A stretch of 64,000 nucleotides of DNA from CAVZOY01 sp963777095 (GCA_963777095.1 CAVZOY010000001.1:434001-498000); one strand, 5' to 3'. Positions 27,113 to 35,207 are shown, counted from the stretch's first letter. Numbers and translations are program-made. The notes: generated from the letters alone by a model not told the origin.

Positions 27113-28132
27113 ATGAGCGCACGACCGCCCGTGCCTGCCGGGCTGCACACCGTCTCGCCCCGGCTGCCCATCGAGGGTGAACTCCGTTCCTTCAGCGGCG
27201 CGACGGGATGGCTCAATTCGCCCCCGCTCACCGTGGCCGCGCTGCGCGGGAAGGTCGTTCTCGTCAATTTCTGGACTTACACGTGCATCAACTGGCTACG
27301 CCAGCTTCCCTACCTTCGCGCCTGGCACGAGAAGTATTCGAGCCAAGGGCTCGTGATCGTCGGTGTGCACACCCCCGAGTTCGGGTTCGAGAGCGACGTC
27401 GAGAACGTCAGCCGGGCCGTGCGGGAGATGAGGATCGAGTACCCAGTCGCGTTGGACAGCCAATATGCGATCTGGCGTGCCTTCGGCAATCACTACTGGC
27501 CGGCTCTCTATTTCGGCGACGCCGAAGGGCGTGTCCGGCACCACCACTTCGGCGAAGGCGAGTACGAGCAGGCAGAGATGATCCTCCAACAGCTTCTCGT
27601 CGAGGCCGGCGCCGGGGACGCCGGACATGAACTCGTCGCCGTCGAAGCCCACGGTGCGGAGATGCCCGCCGACTGGGCAAACCTGAGATCGCCGGAGAAC
27701 TACACCGGTCGAGAGCGCACCCGCAATTTCGCGAACAGGGGCGTTGCTCCGGCCGGCAGACGCCACCTCTACGACGCTCCTGCGGCGCTGAGACTCAATC
27801 AGTGGGCCCTGTCCGGGAACTGGACCGTGGCGGATGGGGCCACCATGCTGAACGCAGCCAAGGGGCGGATCGCCTACCGCTTCCACGCCCGCGATCTCCA
27901 CCTCGTCATGGAACCGGCTGCGCGAGGGGCGGCTGTGCGCTTCCAGGTGCTCATCGATGGACAGCCGCCGGGTCCGGCGCGTGGGGACGATGTCGACGAA
28001 CACGGCAACGGAACGGTGAGTGAACCGCGTCTGTACCAGCTCATCCGGCAGCCCGGTCCGGTCACCTACCGCACTCTCGAAATCACCTTCCTCGATTCCG
28101 GGGTTCAGGTCTACGCGTTCACCTTTGGCTGA
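27113..28132 (+). CDS. DipZ-like thioredoxin-domain protein with CINW active site, copy 2
   Basis: Paralogue of the protein at 7400. It has TGWLNSPPLTVAALRGKVVL, then FWTYTCINWLRQLPYLRAW, VGVHTPEFGFESDVENV, HYWPALYFGDAEGRVRHHHF, and the C-terminal beta domain ending YAFTFG. It keeps the same Cys-Ile-Asn-Trp in place of CxxC. The start at 27113 has GGAAGG upstream; the in-frame ATG at 27098 is an alternative. It follows the epoxide hydrolase pair here, whereas it precedes the pair at 7.4 kb. Confidence 0.85.
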   Translation: MSARPPVPAGLHTVSPRLPIEGELRSFSGATGWLNSPPLTVAALRGKVVLVNFWTYTCINWLRQLPYLRAWHEKYSSQGLVIVGVHTPEFGFESDVENVSRAVREMRIEYPVALDSQYAIWRAFGNHYWPALYFGDAEGRVRHHHFGEGEYEQAEMILQQLLVEAGAGDAGHELVAVEAHGAEMPADWANLRSPENYTGRERTRNFANRGVAPAGRRHLYDAPAALRLNQWALSGNWTVADGATMLNAAKGRIAYRFHARDLHLVMEPAARGAAVRFQVLIDGQPPGPARGDDVDEHGNGTVSEPRLYQLIRQPGPVTYRTLEITFLDSGVQVYAFTFG

Positions 28133-28209
28133 GCCTCCGCGGGGCCGAGGGGTCCCCGGACGAACTGACGCGTCGATGAGCGTGCGTCCCAGCACCAGAC
28201 AACCGCGGC

Positions 28210-28378
28210 CCATAACGAGGTGGTTCTCGCCGAACTCCCCCTTGGTGCGGACCCGGCGCGTGATACTCCGCGTGATACTGCCGCCGCCGCATTCGGGGTA
28301 TCTGCGTGCGATTCGGGGCTAGCCGGCGGCCCTGCCGGAACGCGAAAGCGCAGGCGGGGGGACCTCTGGGTATCTAGA
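28210..28378 (+). repeat. Left part of the att-like direct repeat, copy B
   Basis: Imperfect copy of 49745-49957. It contains GAGGTGGTTCTCGCCGAACT, the tandem 12-mers GCGTGATACTCC and GCGTGATACTGC (28258-28281), and GGTATCTG/GGTATCTA. It continues after the IS3 insertion at 29683. Short direct repeats beside a tRNA 3' end are what integrase arm sites look like. The stretch 28133-28209 holds nothing else. Confidence 0.65.
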
Positions 28379-28441
28379 TGGAGTTGACCCGCTTCGGTGG
28401 ACACCCTGATCTTGGGCATCTCGCCCGAGGAAGGGGTCCTG

Positions 28442-28744
28442 ATGGGCCGACCGAGCAAGTTCTCGCCGGAGTTCCGGGAGCAGGCCGTAGAGCAGGTGAA
28501 AGCGACCGGTAAGACGATCGCCGAGGTCGCTCGTGACCTGCAGATCAACGACACGACGCTGGGCAACTGGGTCAAGGCCGACCGCGCCGAGCGGGGTGAG
28601 CCCGACGGCAGCGGACTGCTGCCGCTGACGGCCGCCGAGCGCGCTGAGTTAACCCGGCTGCGCCGGGAGAACGCCAAGCTCAAGACCGAGCGGGAGATCC
28701 TGAAAAAAGCGGCGGCCTTCTTCGTGACGGAGTCGACGAGGTGA
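28442..28744 (+). CDS. IS3 transposase orfA, 100 aa
   Basis: Short helix-turn-helix protein: MGRPSKFSPEFREQAVEQVK, then IAEVARDLQINDTTLGNWVK, followed by a leucine-zipper-like LTRLRRENAKLKTEREILKK. This is the classical IS3 OrfA layout. It ends ATGA-style, overlapping orfB by four bases, so a fused OrfAB could be made by frameshifting. Confidence 0.92.
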   Translation: MGRPSKFSPEFREQAVEQVKATGKTIAEVARDLQINDTTLGNWVKADRAERGEPDGSGLLPLTAAERAELTRLRRENAKLKTEREILKKAAAFFVTESTR

Positions 28745-29634
28745 CGCGGTTCGCCTTCATCGACCGGGAGAAGGCCCACCACGACGTCGCCGCGCTGTGC
28801 CGGCTGCTGAAGGTCAGCCGCTCGGGCTTCTACGCCTGGCTGTCCCGACCGCCCTCGGCGCGGGCGGTCGCCGACGAGGTGCTGACCACCCAGATCCGCA
28901 CAGCGTTCGACGACAACCGTCGGGTCTACGGCGCGCCGCGGATCCACGCCGAGCTCGCCGACGCCGGCGTGCACGTCGGCCGCAAGCGGATCGCCCGGCT
29001 GATGCGTGCCGCCGAGATCGTCGGCTGTCACCGGCGCAAGCGGTCGTTCTCGATCACCCAGCAGGATCCGCGAGCCGAGGCGGCGCCGGACCGGGTGGAC
29101 CGCAAGTTCGTCGCGACGCACGCCGAACCAGCTGTGGGTGGCCGACGTGACCTACGTGCCGACCGTGCAGGGCTGGCTCTACCTGGCCTGCGTCACCGAC
29201 GTGTTCAGCCGGATGGTGATCGGCTGGTCGATGGCCTCCCACCGCAAGACCGACCTGGTCGTCGACGCGGTGACCATGGCGGTGCACCGCCGCGGCGGCC
29301 AAGTGCCCGGCGTGATCCACCACAGCGACCGCGGCGGGGAGTACAGCTCCCACGCCCTCGAGCGCGAGCTGCGCCGGCACGACGCGCTGGCCAGCATGGG
29401 CAGCGTCGCCGACTGCTTCGACAACGCCCTGGCCGAGAGCGTGTTCGCCACCCTGGAGTGCGAGCTGTTCGACCAGCAGCCCGGCGGCAGCTTCGCCACC
29501 CGGCGCGAGGCCACGCCTCGCCGTCTTCGACTACCTCGAGACGTTCTACAACCCACGCCGGCGGCACTCGGCCCTCGGCCAGATCGCCCCGGCCGACGTT
29601 CGAAGCACGGCACACTCTCACCACCGCGGCCTGA
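28741..29634 (+). pseudogene. IS3 transposase orfB, frameshifted
   Basis: DDE transposase with the N-terminal block CRLLKVSRSGFYAWLSRPPS and RVYGAPRIHAELADAG. The catalytic core NQLWVADVTYVPTVQGWLYL, IHHSDRGGEYSS and SVADCFDNALAESVFATLE is read in another frame after a shift near 29115. Further shifts near 29517 (before LAVFDYLETFYNPRRRHSAL) and near 29600 return to the original frame for the typical end FEARHTLTTAA. All catalytic residues are present. Three shifts in one young IS again point to sequence error or recent decay. Confidence 0.85.
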
Positions 29635-29682
29635 GCCTCAGACCCGCATCAACGAGGTGTCCACGCAAGCGGGTCAACTCCA

Positions 29683-29726
29683 AGATGCTTAGCCACGGAC
29701 AGGAGTTCAAGTCCCCCCTCGGACAC
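29683..29726 (+). repeat. Right part of att-like repeat B with tRNA-Leu 3' end
   Basis: Continues copy B after the IS3 element: TGCTTAGCCACGGACAGGAG and then GTTCAAGTCCCCCCTCGG-ACAC. The last ~22 bases are the T-loop and acceptor 3' strand of an actinobacterial tRNA-Leu type; no tRNA body precedes it. The same 26-base end occurs at 49932-49957. Confidence 0.7.
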
Positions 29727-29731
29727 TTCTG

Positions 29732-29772
29732 CGATGTCGCGGGACACCGTTCACGGGTGTCTCGCGACATCG
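29732..29772. repeat. 17-bp stem inverted repeat, probable IS481 end
   Basis: Arms CGATGTCGCGGGACACC (29732-29748) and GGTGTCTCGCGACATCG (29756-29772) pair with one G:T position around a 7-base loop. Sequences of the type GATGTCGCGAGACACC are known to me as ends of IS481-type elements, and a transposase C-terminal fragment follows directly, so this is probably an IS relic rather than a terminator. Confidence 0.55.
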
Positions 29773-29773
29773 T

Positions 29774-29900
29774 TCACGTTGTGGCCCGTGGTTGGTAGTC
29801 CCGGGTCGGGTCGAGTTGTAGGTCGCGGAGTAGTTGCCCGCGGGTGCCGAGCACGCGGATGTGCAGGTCGTGGACGAGGACCAGGACGGGTGTGCCGGCG
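29774..29900 (-). pseudogene. IS481-type transposase C-terminal fragment
   Basis: The minus strand encodes VLVLVHDLHIRVLGTRGQLL followed by RDLQLDPTRDYQP and a stop. This is the characteristic end of one IS481 transposase group (G-x-L-L-R-x-L-x-L-D-P-T-R-D-Y-Q-P). Nothing of the catalytic core remains; upstream it runs into multicopper oxidase sequence. Confidence 0.6.
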
Positions 29901-29929
29901 TGCCGGCGTGCCCGCGGCCGAGTCCGATG

Positions 29930-30290
29930 TGGCCGTGTTGACCAACCACAGTCGCAGAACCTCACCGGTGAGCGCGGTCAGGGCCAGGTCGGTCTCGCCG
30001 GCGACGAGCAGGATGTTGCCATGCGCCCATGGCCGCGTAGTTGGTCTCGGCCGCGTCGACGAGGACGGTGCCCGTACAGGCCCATTCTCCAGGTCTGTGT
30101 CGTTGGTGACGTGCGCGACTACTTGTGAACCCTGCCGCACCCGCAGAGTCGGGCCAGGAATCGAGCCGTTGTAGGCCAGCATGCGCACGGTTGCCTGGAG
30201 CGGTCGGACGCCCGACGCGGGACCATGCGCCCAGCGGTCAGTCGCCGCTGTCACCCCGCTGGGCCGTTGCGACTTCGAGCGCGCCGAACG
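29930..30290 (-). pseudogene. Multicopper oxidase remnant
   Basis: Two pieces match the oxidase at 40080-41625: VRMLAYNGSIPGPTLRVRQG with HVTNDTDLE (first cupredoxin domain), then NILLVAGETDLALTALTGEV with LRLWLVNTA (second domain). The copper-site HWHG and HPH region between them is deleted. The piece cannot be functional. It shows that a second multicopper oxidase once lay here and was destroyed by transposition. The next ~110 bases up to the CHRD gene are an ordinary leader. Confidence 0.75.
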
Positions 30291-30404
30291 GTGCGCCCCC
30301 ACGACAGACCTCCTGGCCTGATGACAGGTGAAAGGGCTTGTCGGCAATAGGGAGGGGGGCCACGATGCCGACAGCGGGGGCCCGCTGATCGTTCGGAGGT
30401 TCTC

Positions 30405-30857
30405 ATGACTCGCGCCCCGCGTTCCCGTTACTCCCTGGCTGTCGTCACGGCGTCGGCATCGGCCATGGCATTGACGCTCTTCGTCCAGCCTGCGCAGGCC
30501 GCGGGTCGTCCGCTGGAGACGGAGCTGACCGGAGCAGCCGAAGTGCCAGGGCCTGGTGACCCGGACGGGTCCGGCACCGCCAGTCTCACGGTGAACCCTG
30601 GCCTGGGCCAGATCTGCTACAGCGTCGAGGTTTCCGGCATCGCGCCGGCCACAGCGGCGCACATCCATGTCGGAACGGCGGTCGAGGCGGGTCCGGTCGT
30701 GGTGCCGCTCGCTCCGCCGACGGACGGCGCATCCGATGCCTGCGCTGCCGTCGACCGTGAGCTGGCACTGGCGATCCTCCAGGACCCCGCCGCCTACTAC
30801 GTGAACGTCCACAACGCCGAGTACCCCGCGGGTGCGCTTCGCGGCCAGCTGGCCTAA
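30405..30857 (+). CDS. Secreted CHRD-domain protein, 150 aa
   Basis: Signal peptide with basic start (MTRAPRSRYS), hydrophobic core LAVVTASASAMALTLFV and a cleavage-like AQAAG. The mature part is a CHRD domain: LTGAAEVPGPGDPDGSGTAS, CYSVEVSGI, AAHIHVGTAVEAGPVVVPL and YYVNVHNAEYPAGALRGQL at the end. CHRD proteins are exported and of uncertain role. GGAGG lies just before the ATG. It is a single gene. Confidence 0.9.
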   Translation: MTRAPRSRYSLAVVTASASAMALTLFVQPAQAAGRPLETELTGAAEVPGPGDPDGSGTASLTVNPGLGQICYSVEVSGIAPATAAHIHVGTAVEAGPVVVPLAPPTDGASDACAAVDRELALAILQDPAAYYVNVHNAEYPAGALRGQLA

Positions 30858-30970
30858 CCGGCCGTACGCCCAGTCCGGTGCATGGGTGAACGGCGACTCC
30901 GCGTCGCGGAGCTGCTTTGTGATCTTGACCGTCGACGTCGAAGGACAAGCTCCGCTCGACAGAAGAACGC

Positions 30971-31549
30971 TCAGGAGGGCGAACGCAGCCCCGTCATGGT
31001 GACCTCGACGAGCCGGCGGACCGCCGCCTCAGACTTCAGGCTCGCCGCAGCGCTCAGGGCGTGGAGGCAGAAAGTGGCGAGCTCGTCCGGTGCCACGTCG
31101 TCGCGGAGTCGGCCAGCGGACGCCACCTCGACCAGTAGGTCCCGGATCAGGTCGACGATCTGTTGCTGCGCGCGGTCGATGTGCTCCCCGCGGTGGAGGA
31201 GCGCCCCGAGCTCCTCGGTTACATGGTGCCCACGGTGGTGCGCAATAAGCGCGTACGCCTCGAGGACAGAGATGAGCCGATCCTCGGCGCTGCCTGGGCG
31301 GCCCCGGAGAGCGACGAGATGAGCGAGGTGACCGGCGACATGGCGCTCATGACAGGCGAACAGGATCTCTTCGACATCCGGGAAATACTTGTAGAGCGTG
31401 GCACGGCCGATGCCGGTCTTCTCTGCGATCTCCGACATCGTCACCGACAGCAGGCCCCGGTCCGCCACGAGAGACCATGTCGTGTCCAGGATCGTCTCTC
31501 GCACAGTGTGGCGGTGCGCCTCGATCGTCTGGGTCCACAGCTTCGGCAC
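30971..31549 (-). CDS. TetR/AcrR-family regulator, 192 aa
   Basis: N-terminal helix-turn-helix ILDTTWSLVADRGLLSVTMS followed by EIAEKTGIGRATLYKYFPDV, the TetR signature, at residues ~20-60. The ligand domain is helical with His-rich HHRGHHVTEELGALLHRGEH near the centre. It is divergent from the two-gene membrane operon at 31664. The 114-base gap holds the palindrome CGGTCGACCG (31624-31633), a possible operator, so it likely represses that operon and itself. Confidence 0.9.
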   Translation of the reverse strand: MPKLWTQTIEAHRHTVRETILDTTWSLVADRGLLSVTMSEIAEKTGIGRATLYKYFPDVEEILFACHERHVAGHLAHLVALRGRPGSAEDRLISVLEAYALIAHHRGHHVTEELGALLHRGEHIDRAQQQIVDLIRDLLVEVASAGRLRDDVAPDELATFCLHALSAAASLKSEAAVRRLVEVTMTGLRSPS

Positions 31550-31663
31550 CGCGGAAGCCTACGACGCGCCGGGGACTGAGCGCCACGTGTTGGGGCCTGA
31601 CAGGGTGTCTCGATAACCTGCATCGGTCGACCGCTTGGTCGGCCCAGGACAAGGGACGTTGAG

Positions 31664-31897
31664 ATGGCCGAGCCCGCCCCCCGCACGGAGACCGACCAGG
31701 GGACCCCGCCGCGCATGCCCCGCTGGGTGAAGGTGGCCTCGATCGTCGTCGGTGTCCTGGTTCTTGTGTTCGTCATCCTGAAGCTGACCGGTATCGGCGG
31801 CGAACACGGTCCGGCACGGCACATGTCCGGCGGCACGCCCCTCACAGTTGGCACGGCCTCCCTCGCGACCGCTCCGGCCGACGCCGTCCCCGTGTGA
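31664..31897 (+). CDS. Small single-pass membrane protein, 77 aa
   Basis: A polar Pro-rich N-terminus (MAEPAPRTETDQGTPPRMPR) is followed by one membrane helix VASIVVGVLVLVFVILKLTG and a short outside tail with HGPARHMSGG. I know this as a common small membrane protein beside DUF2269-like proteins, without known function. Its stop overlaps the start of the next gene. Confidence 0.7.
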   Translation: MAEPAPRTETDQGTPPRMPRWVKVASIVVGVLVLVFVILKLTGIGGEHGPARHMSGGTPLTVGTASLATAPADAVPV

Positions 31898-32427
31898 CCA
31901 TGCGCCCAGGCCTTCGCAAGGCCGTTCTGACGACGCACGTCGTGACTTCGGTGGGCTGGTTGGGCGCCGTGCTCGCCTACATCACCCTCGATCTCACGGC
32001 CGTGGTCAGCAGGGACCTCGACCGGGTGCGCTCCGCGTATCTCGCGATGGACGTGACCGTCACCTACGCCGTCGTGCCATTGGCCCTTGCAACGGTGATC
32101 GTCGGCATCGTCAATGCTCTGGGCACGCCCTGGGGCCTGTTCCGTCACTACTGGGTCCTGGTGAAGCTCCTGCTCACCCTCGTCGCCGCTACGGTCCTCC
32201 TGCTCGAGACGCAGACGATCCGTTCGCTGGCCGAGGCCGCAGCGACGGGAGCCGATCCGCGCGAACTGCCGGGCACCCTCCCCCACTCCGTCGGCGGCCT
32301 GCTCGTGCTGCTGGTCGTCACGATCCTCTCGATCTACAAGCCGAGGGGATTGACCCGCTACGGCTGGCGCAAGCAACAGGCCCAGCGCTACATCCGCGGG
32401 GAGCAGTCCACCGGGCTTCGGGCGTAG
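31894..32427 (+). CDS. DUF2269-like integral membrane protein, 177 aa
   Basis: Four predicted helices: VLTTHVVTSVGWLGAVLAYI, YAVVPLALATVIVGIVNAL, YWVLVKLLLTLVAATVLLLE and SVGGLLVLLVVTILSIYKP. The HVVTSVGWLGA and KLLLTL blocks resemble DUF2269-type proteins. The start is GTG at 31894 or ATG at 31900. It forms a bicistron with the preceding small protein, probably controlled by the divergent TetR. Confidence 0.75.
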   Translation: MTMRPGLRKAVLTTHVVTSVGWLGAVLAYITLDLTAVVSRDLDRVRSAYLAMDVTVTYAVVPLALATVIVGIVNALGTPWGLFRHYWVLVKLLLTLVAATVLLLETQTIRSLAEAAATGADPRELPGTLPHSVGGLLVLLVVTILSIYKPRGLTRYGWRKQQAQRYIRGEQSTGLRA

Positions 32428-32724
32428 CTGCCACGCTGCGGCCGTCGTCGCGCCGGGCACCGTGGATTCGGTCACCACCGCCGCCGGCGTTCTTGAACCC
32501 GAGACTCCGCGAGAGGATTCCGGGACAGAAGTCGGGCAGACCGAGGGCCCCTCACGGGCGGGAACGCCTGACCGCGGAGCCACCACCGGGTGGACAAGGA
32601 GCATCTAGCCGGCCCGTGGGCACGCCCTCCCTATGGTCACGGCGGCGCTTCCTCCGGGTTCACCGTCTCTTCGTCCCCGCCAGTTGGAGCTCCTGCTGGC
32701 AGGGCAAGCGGCGATGCGCTCACG

Positions 32725-33573
32725 TCACGCGACCGCGAAGACATGGCGAGGCCGTGGGAGCCCTTTCAGGTTGTGCACGCCGCGATCCTCGTACTGGTCA
32801 GGAGCTCCTTGGGCCAGGTCCTTGGTGATGTCGGACAGCAGGACGTCGCCTCCACGACCGAGGCTCATGATCCGCGCGGTCTCGTGCACGGTGACACCCC
32901 GCAGCCCCGCCCGAACGACCTCCACCTCGCCTGTGTGCACTCCGACGCGGACCTGCAGCCCGATGCCGGACACCGCCTGACGGATGTCCACGGCTGCATG
33001 CACCGCCCGTGCCGCACCGTCGAACGCGAGTAGGAACCCGTCACCGGTGCGGTCCACTTCCCGACCGCGGTGGCGTTCCACGATCTCGCGGATGATCGTG
33101 TGATGGCGCTCCAGGAGCCGATCCCAGGCGACGTCCCCGACGGCCGCGAGTCGCTTCGTCGATTCCTCGATGTCGGTCATGACCAGGCTCATGAGGACGC
33201 GCTCCCCGTCCGGGGGTTTGCCCCACCCCCGCCATCCTCCCCACATGATCGCGACGGCAGGCTCATCGCTGATCACCCAGTTGTCGTGCCCCGGAGGAAT
33301 GTCGAAGACGTCGCCCGGCCGGACGTCCAACTCGGTGCCGTCGTCCATCAGGAAGCGGGCAGCTCCGGAAATGCCTACACCGACGTGGTGGAACTGGCAG
33401 CTGTCGGTTCCCGCCATGGGACGGACATGCGTGGACCAGCGCCAGCCTGGCTGCAGCACCAGACGACCGATCGTGAGGTCGCCCAGCTGCACCATGTGGG
33501 CAACCGTGCGCTCGAGCGTGATGACCTCGTCGGGATCTGCGAGGCTCTTGATCTGCGGACGGGGACCTTGCAT
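32725..33573 (-). CDS. Cupin-adenylate/guanylate cyclase fusion, 282 aa
   Basis: N-terminal cupin (~1-115) with RLVLQPGWRWSTHVRPMAGT, CQFHHVGVGISGAARFLMDD and VRPGDVFDIPPGHDNWV, then a class III cyclase (~120-282). The cyclase has the first metal Asp in MSLVMTDIEESTKRLA, the second in DRTGDGFLLAFD, and GVTVHETARIMSLGRGG, where the usual Asn of the transition-state pair is His while Arg is kept. ATG at 33573 follows GGAGG; an earlier in-frame start lacks homology. The order suggests a small-molecule or metal-sensing cyclase in the cytosol. Confidence 0.85.
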   Translation of the reverse strand: MQGPRPQIKSLADPDEVITLERTVAHMVQLGDLTIGRLVLQPGWRWSTHVRPMAGTDSCQFHHVGVGISGAARFLMDDGTELDVRPGDVFDIPPGHDNWVISDEPAVAIMWGGWRGWGKPPDGERVLMSLVMTDIEESTKRLAAVGDVAWDRLLERHHTIIREIVERHRGREVDRTGDGFLLAFDGAARAVHAAVDIRQAVSGIGLQVRVGVHTGEVEVVRAGLRGVTVHETARIMSLGRGGDVLLSDITKDLAQGAPDQYEDRGVHNLKGLPRPRHVFAVA

Positions 33574-33958
33574 GACGGCGTTCCTCCGGGTCCTCTCCTG
33601 ATCGTTCGGGTGAGAATAGGGCCGCACGCAGCGGCGCAGGCTGTCTGACGGATTCCGCGCATGGAGATCGATCCGGAGAAGATTGCTCGGACCCGGTCCT
33701 GGCAGTCGCCTACCGTCGCAGGCCATCGGGGTGGGGCGTCAGAGTGAGGCTCCGCGAGCCGGCCGGCGGCGCGCAACGGCTCGTTCACACCAGGAAGAAC
33801 GGGCCAGTGCGCTTTCCGACGGCGGCCAGGCCGGTGATCTCGATGCTCGCTCATCCCCGCAGGTCGGAAAATTGCGTGTTGCGGTCATCGTGCGCAGGTG
33901 GGAAAAGTCGGTGCGGCGTATGTGCACCGCCGCGGCGTCTCGCAGCCATGATGCGAAC
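33574..33958. other. Gap without a recognisable gene
   Basis: About 385 bases upstream of the cyclase gene and before the DUF1272 remnant. Several open frames exist but none has motifs or a convincing start. The last ~20 bases, including CCATGATGCGAA, match the leader of the intact DUF1272 gene near 45415. Confidence 0.45.
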
Positions 33959-34265
33959 ATGCTCGAGCTGCGGCCACGTGCGAGAACTGCAACCGGCCGC
34001 TCCCGCCCAACGCGACCGACGCGATGAGTGCACGTACGAGTGCACGTTCTGCGACGACTGCGTCAACGCGGTTCTGTCGAACGTGTGCCCCAACTGTGGT
34101 GGCGGCTTCGAACGTCGGCCCATCCGGCCCACACACACTTGGGGGGCGTTCGCGCCACGCGAACCCTTTCCGCCCTCGACGAAGGTGGTGCACAAGCCGG
34201 TCGACCCCACGGCTCACGAGGCATCGGTCGCCTCGATCGGCGGGCGGTCACCCTCGCAGCGCTGA
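33959..34265 (+). pseudogene. DUF1272 protein, damaged copy
   Basis: Nearly identical in its second half to the intact gene at 45427: CTYECTFCDDCVNAVLSNVC, PNCGGGFERRP, FPPSTKVVHKPVDP and the end GGRSPSQR. Two single-base losses, one in the codons after MLELRP and one before CTYECTF, break the first third. The family binds zinc through CxxC pairs and has no known role. As with other genes in this window the damage could be base-call error. Confidence 0.8.
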
Positions 34266-34518
34266 CGCCGTGCGCTGCACAACCGAAGTGACACTGCGCA
34301 AAGGCGACGGTCCTACAGGCTCCCGGGCTCGGGGACGAGGGATCAACACGTCCAGGACCACAACTGCAGACGCCCAGGTACCTGGCGATGACCCCGTACC
34401 AGTCCTGACCACCTTGGGGTCGCCTCAAAGTCGAGCCGGTGCATTAAGGCCCGTCCATCGCATGCGGTGCACGCCCCAGGGGTGAGCGGCGCGGGTCTTG
34501 ACGAGCTCGTGACGGGAC

Positions 34519-34845
34519 GTGCGGCCGGCGGCGAGGGTGCGCGCAGGTACCGCGTGCGCCGACGCCTGCCTGAGCGAGGACTTGGTCGCCGAGCTGACCA
34601 AGTGCATCCGGAGCAGCGCCGACTGCGCCGACCAGTGCGACGCCACTGGCCCGCTGCTCTCCCGGCACACCGGCTACGACGCCAACCTGACCCGCGCGGC
34701 GCTCGAGGCCTGCGCGGCGGCGTGCAAGACCTGCGGGGACGAGTGCGAGCGGCACGCCGGGATGCACGAGCACTGCCGGGTCTGCGCCGAGGCGTGCCGC
34801 CGGTGTGAGACGGCGTGCCGCGAGTTGCTCGCCTCCCTCGGCTGA
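34519..34845 (+). CDS. Four-helix-bundle copper-binding (DUF326/Csp-like) protein, shortened N-terminus
   Basis: Cys-rich helical protein: TACADACLSEDLVAELTKCI, SADCADQCDATGPLLSRHTG, ALEACAAACKTCGDECERHA and HCRVCAEACRRCETACRELL. The CxxC spacing along helices is that of copper storage proteins (Csp) and DUF326. The usual first helix (~45 residues) is missing: the frame opens at a GTG at 34519 with no homology before TACADAC. It is either truncated or shifted. It precedes the copper cluster and would buffer Cu(I). The 250 bases before it show no gene. Confidence 0.75.
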   Translation: MRPAARVRAGTACADACLSEDLVAELTKCIRSSADCADQCDATGPLLSRHTGYDANLTRAALEACAAACKTCGDECERHAGMHEHCRVCAEACRRCETACRELLASLG

Positions 34846-34891
34846 CGGTGCGGCCCTGCGCCCCTCCGATCGCGCACCGGGGGCCGGCGCG

Positions 34892-35152
34892 CTATCGGGA
34901 CTGATCGTCGGGGGCCACGGCTTCCTCGCTGTGGATCAGCGTCGTGCCGGACGGTTTTCCGACCTCCTCCAGTCGCCAGATGAGCTGACCGACGTCCCGC
35001 TGGAGCTGCCGCCACTGCTCTTCGGGATGCGTGGCGCCGTCGTCGAGCTGTCGGTGCTGCCCGAACTGGCGCAGGTAGGCCCGCAGTCCGGCTCGCAGGA
35101 GGCCGAGGTCGAATTCTGACAACTCCACGCTGTGCGTCGCGTGCAGGTCCAT
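34892..35152 (-). CDS. Small hypothetical protein, 86 aa
   Basis: Starts MDLHATHSVELSEFDLGLLR and continues as amphipathic helices (AGLRAYLRQFGQHRQLDDGA, EEQWRQLQRDVGQLIWRLEE). No known family. It lies just downstream of the F510_1955 gene on the same strand and may be the last gene of the copper cluster. Confidence 0.55.
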   Translation of the reverse strand: MDLHATHSVELSEFDLGLLRAGLRAYLRQFGQHRQLDDGATHPEEQWRQLQRDVGQLIWRLEEVGKPSGTTLIHSEEAVAPDDQSR

Positions 35153-35207
35153 GTCGGGAACCTAGAGCTTGCCTGCCACCGGAGGTGCACTCGCGCCGGT
35201 GGCGCGG

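Larger units (their letters stand above)
28379..29682 (+). mobile_element. IS3-family insertion sequence with 3-bp target duplication
   Basis: Terminal inverted repeats begin TGGAGTTGACCCGCTT at 28379 and, read inward from 29682, TGGAGTTGACCCGCTT again, then GTGGACACC at both ends. The flanks show AGA duplicated (28376-28378 and 29683-29685). Two overlapping frames, orfA and orfB, fit IS3. The element splits a repeat whose intact counterpart is at 49.7-49.96 kb, which fixes the insertion point to the base. Confidence 0.9.

Noticed and set aside
30897..30911. Terminator after the CHRD gene (CTCCGCG/CGCGGAG)
   Set aside because: The loop would be one base, too tight for a normal hairpin, and there is no T-run.
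33744..33958. N-terminal extension of the DUF1272 copy at 33959
   Set aside because: The open frame upstream has no similarity to the intact copy at 45427, which starts at MLELRP.
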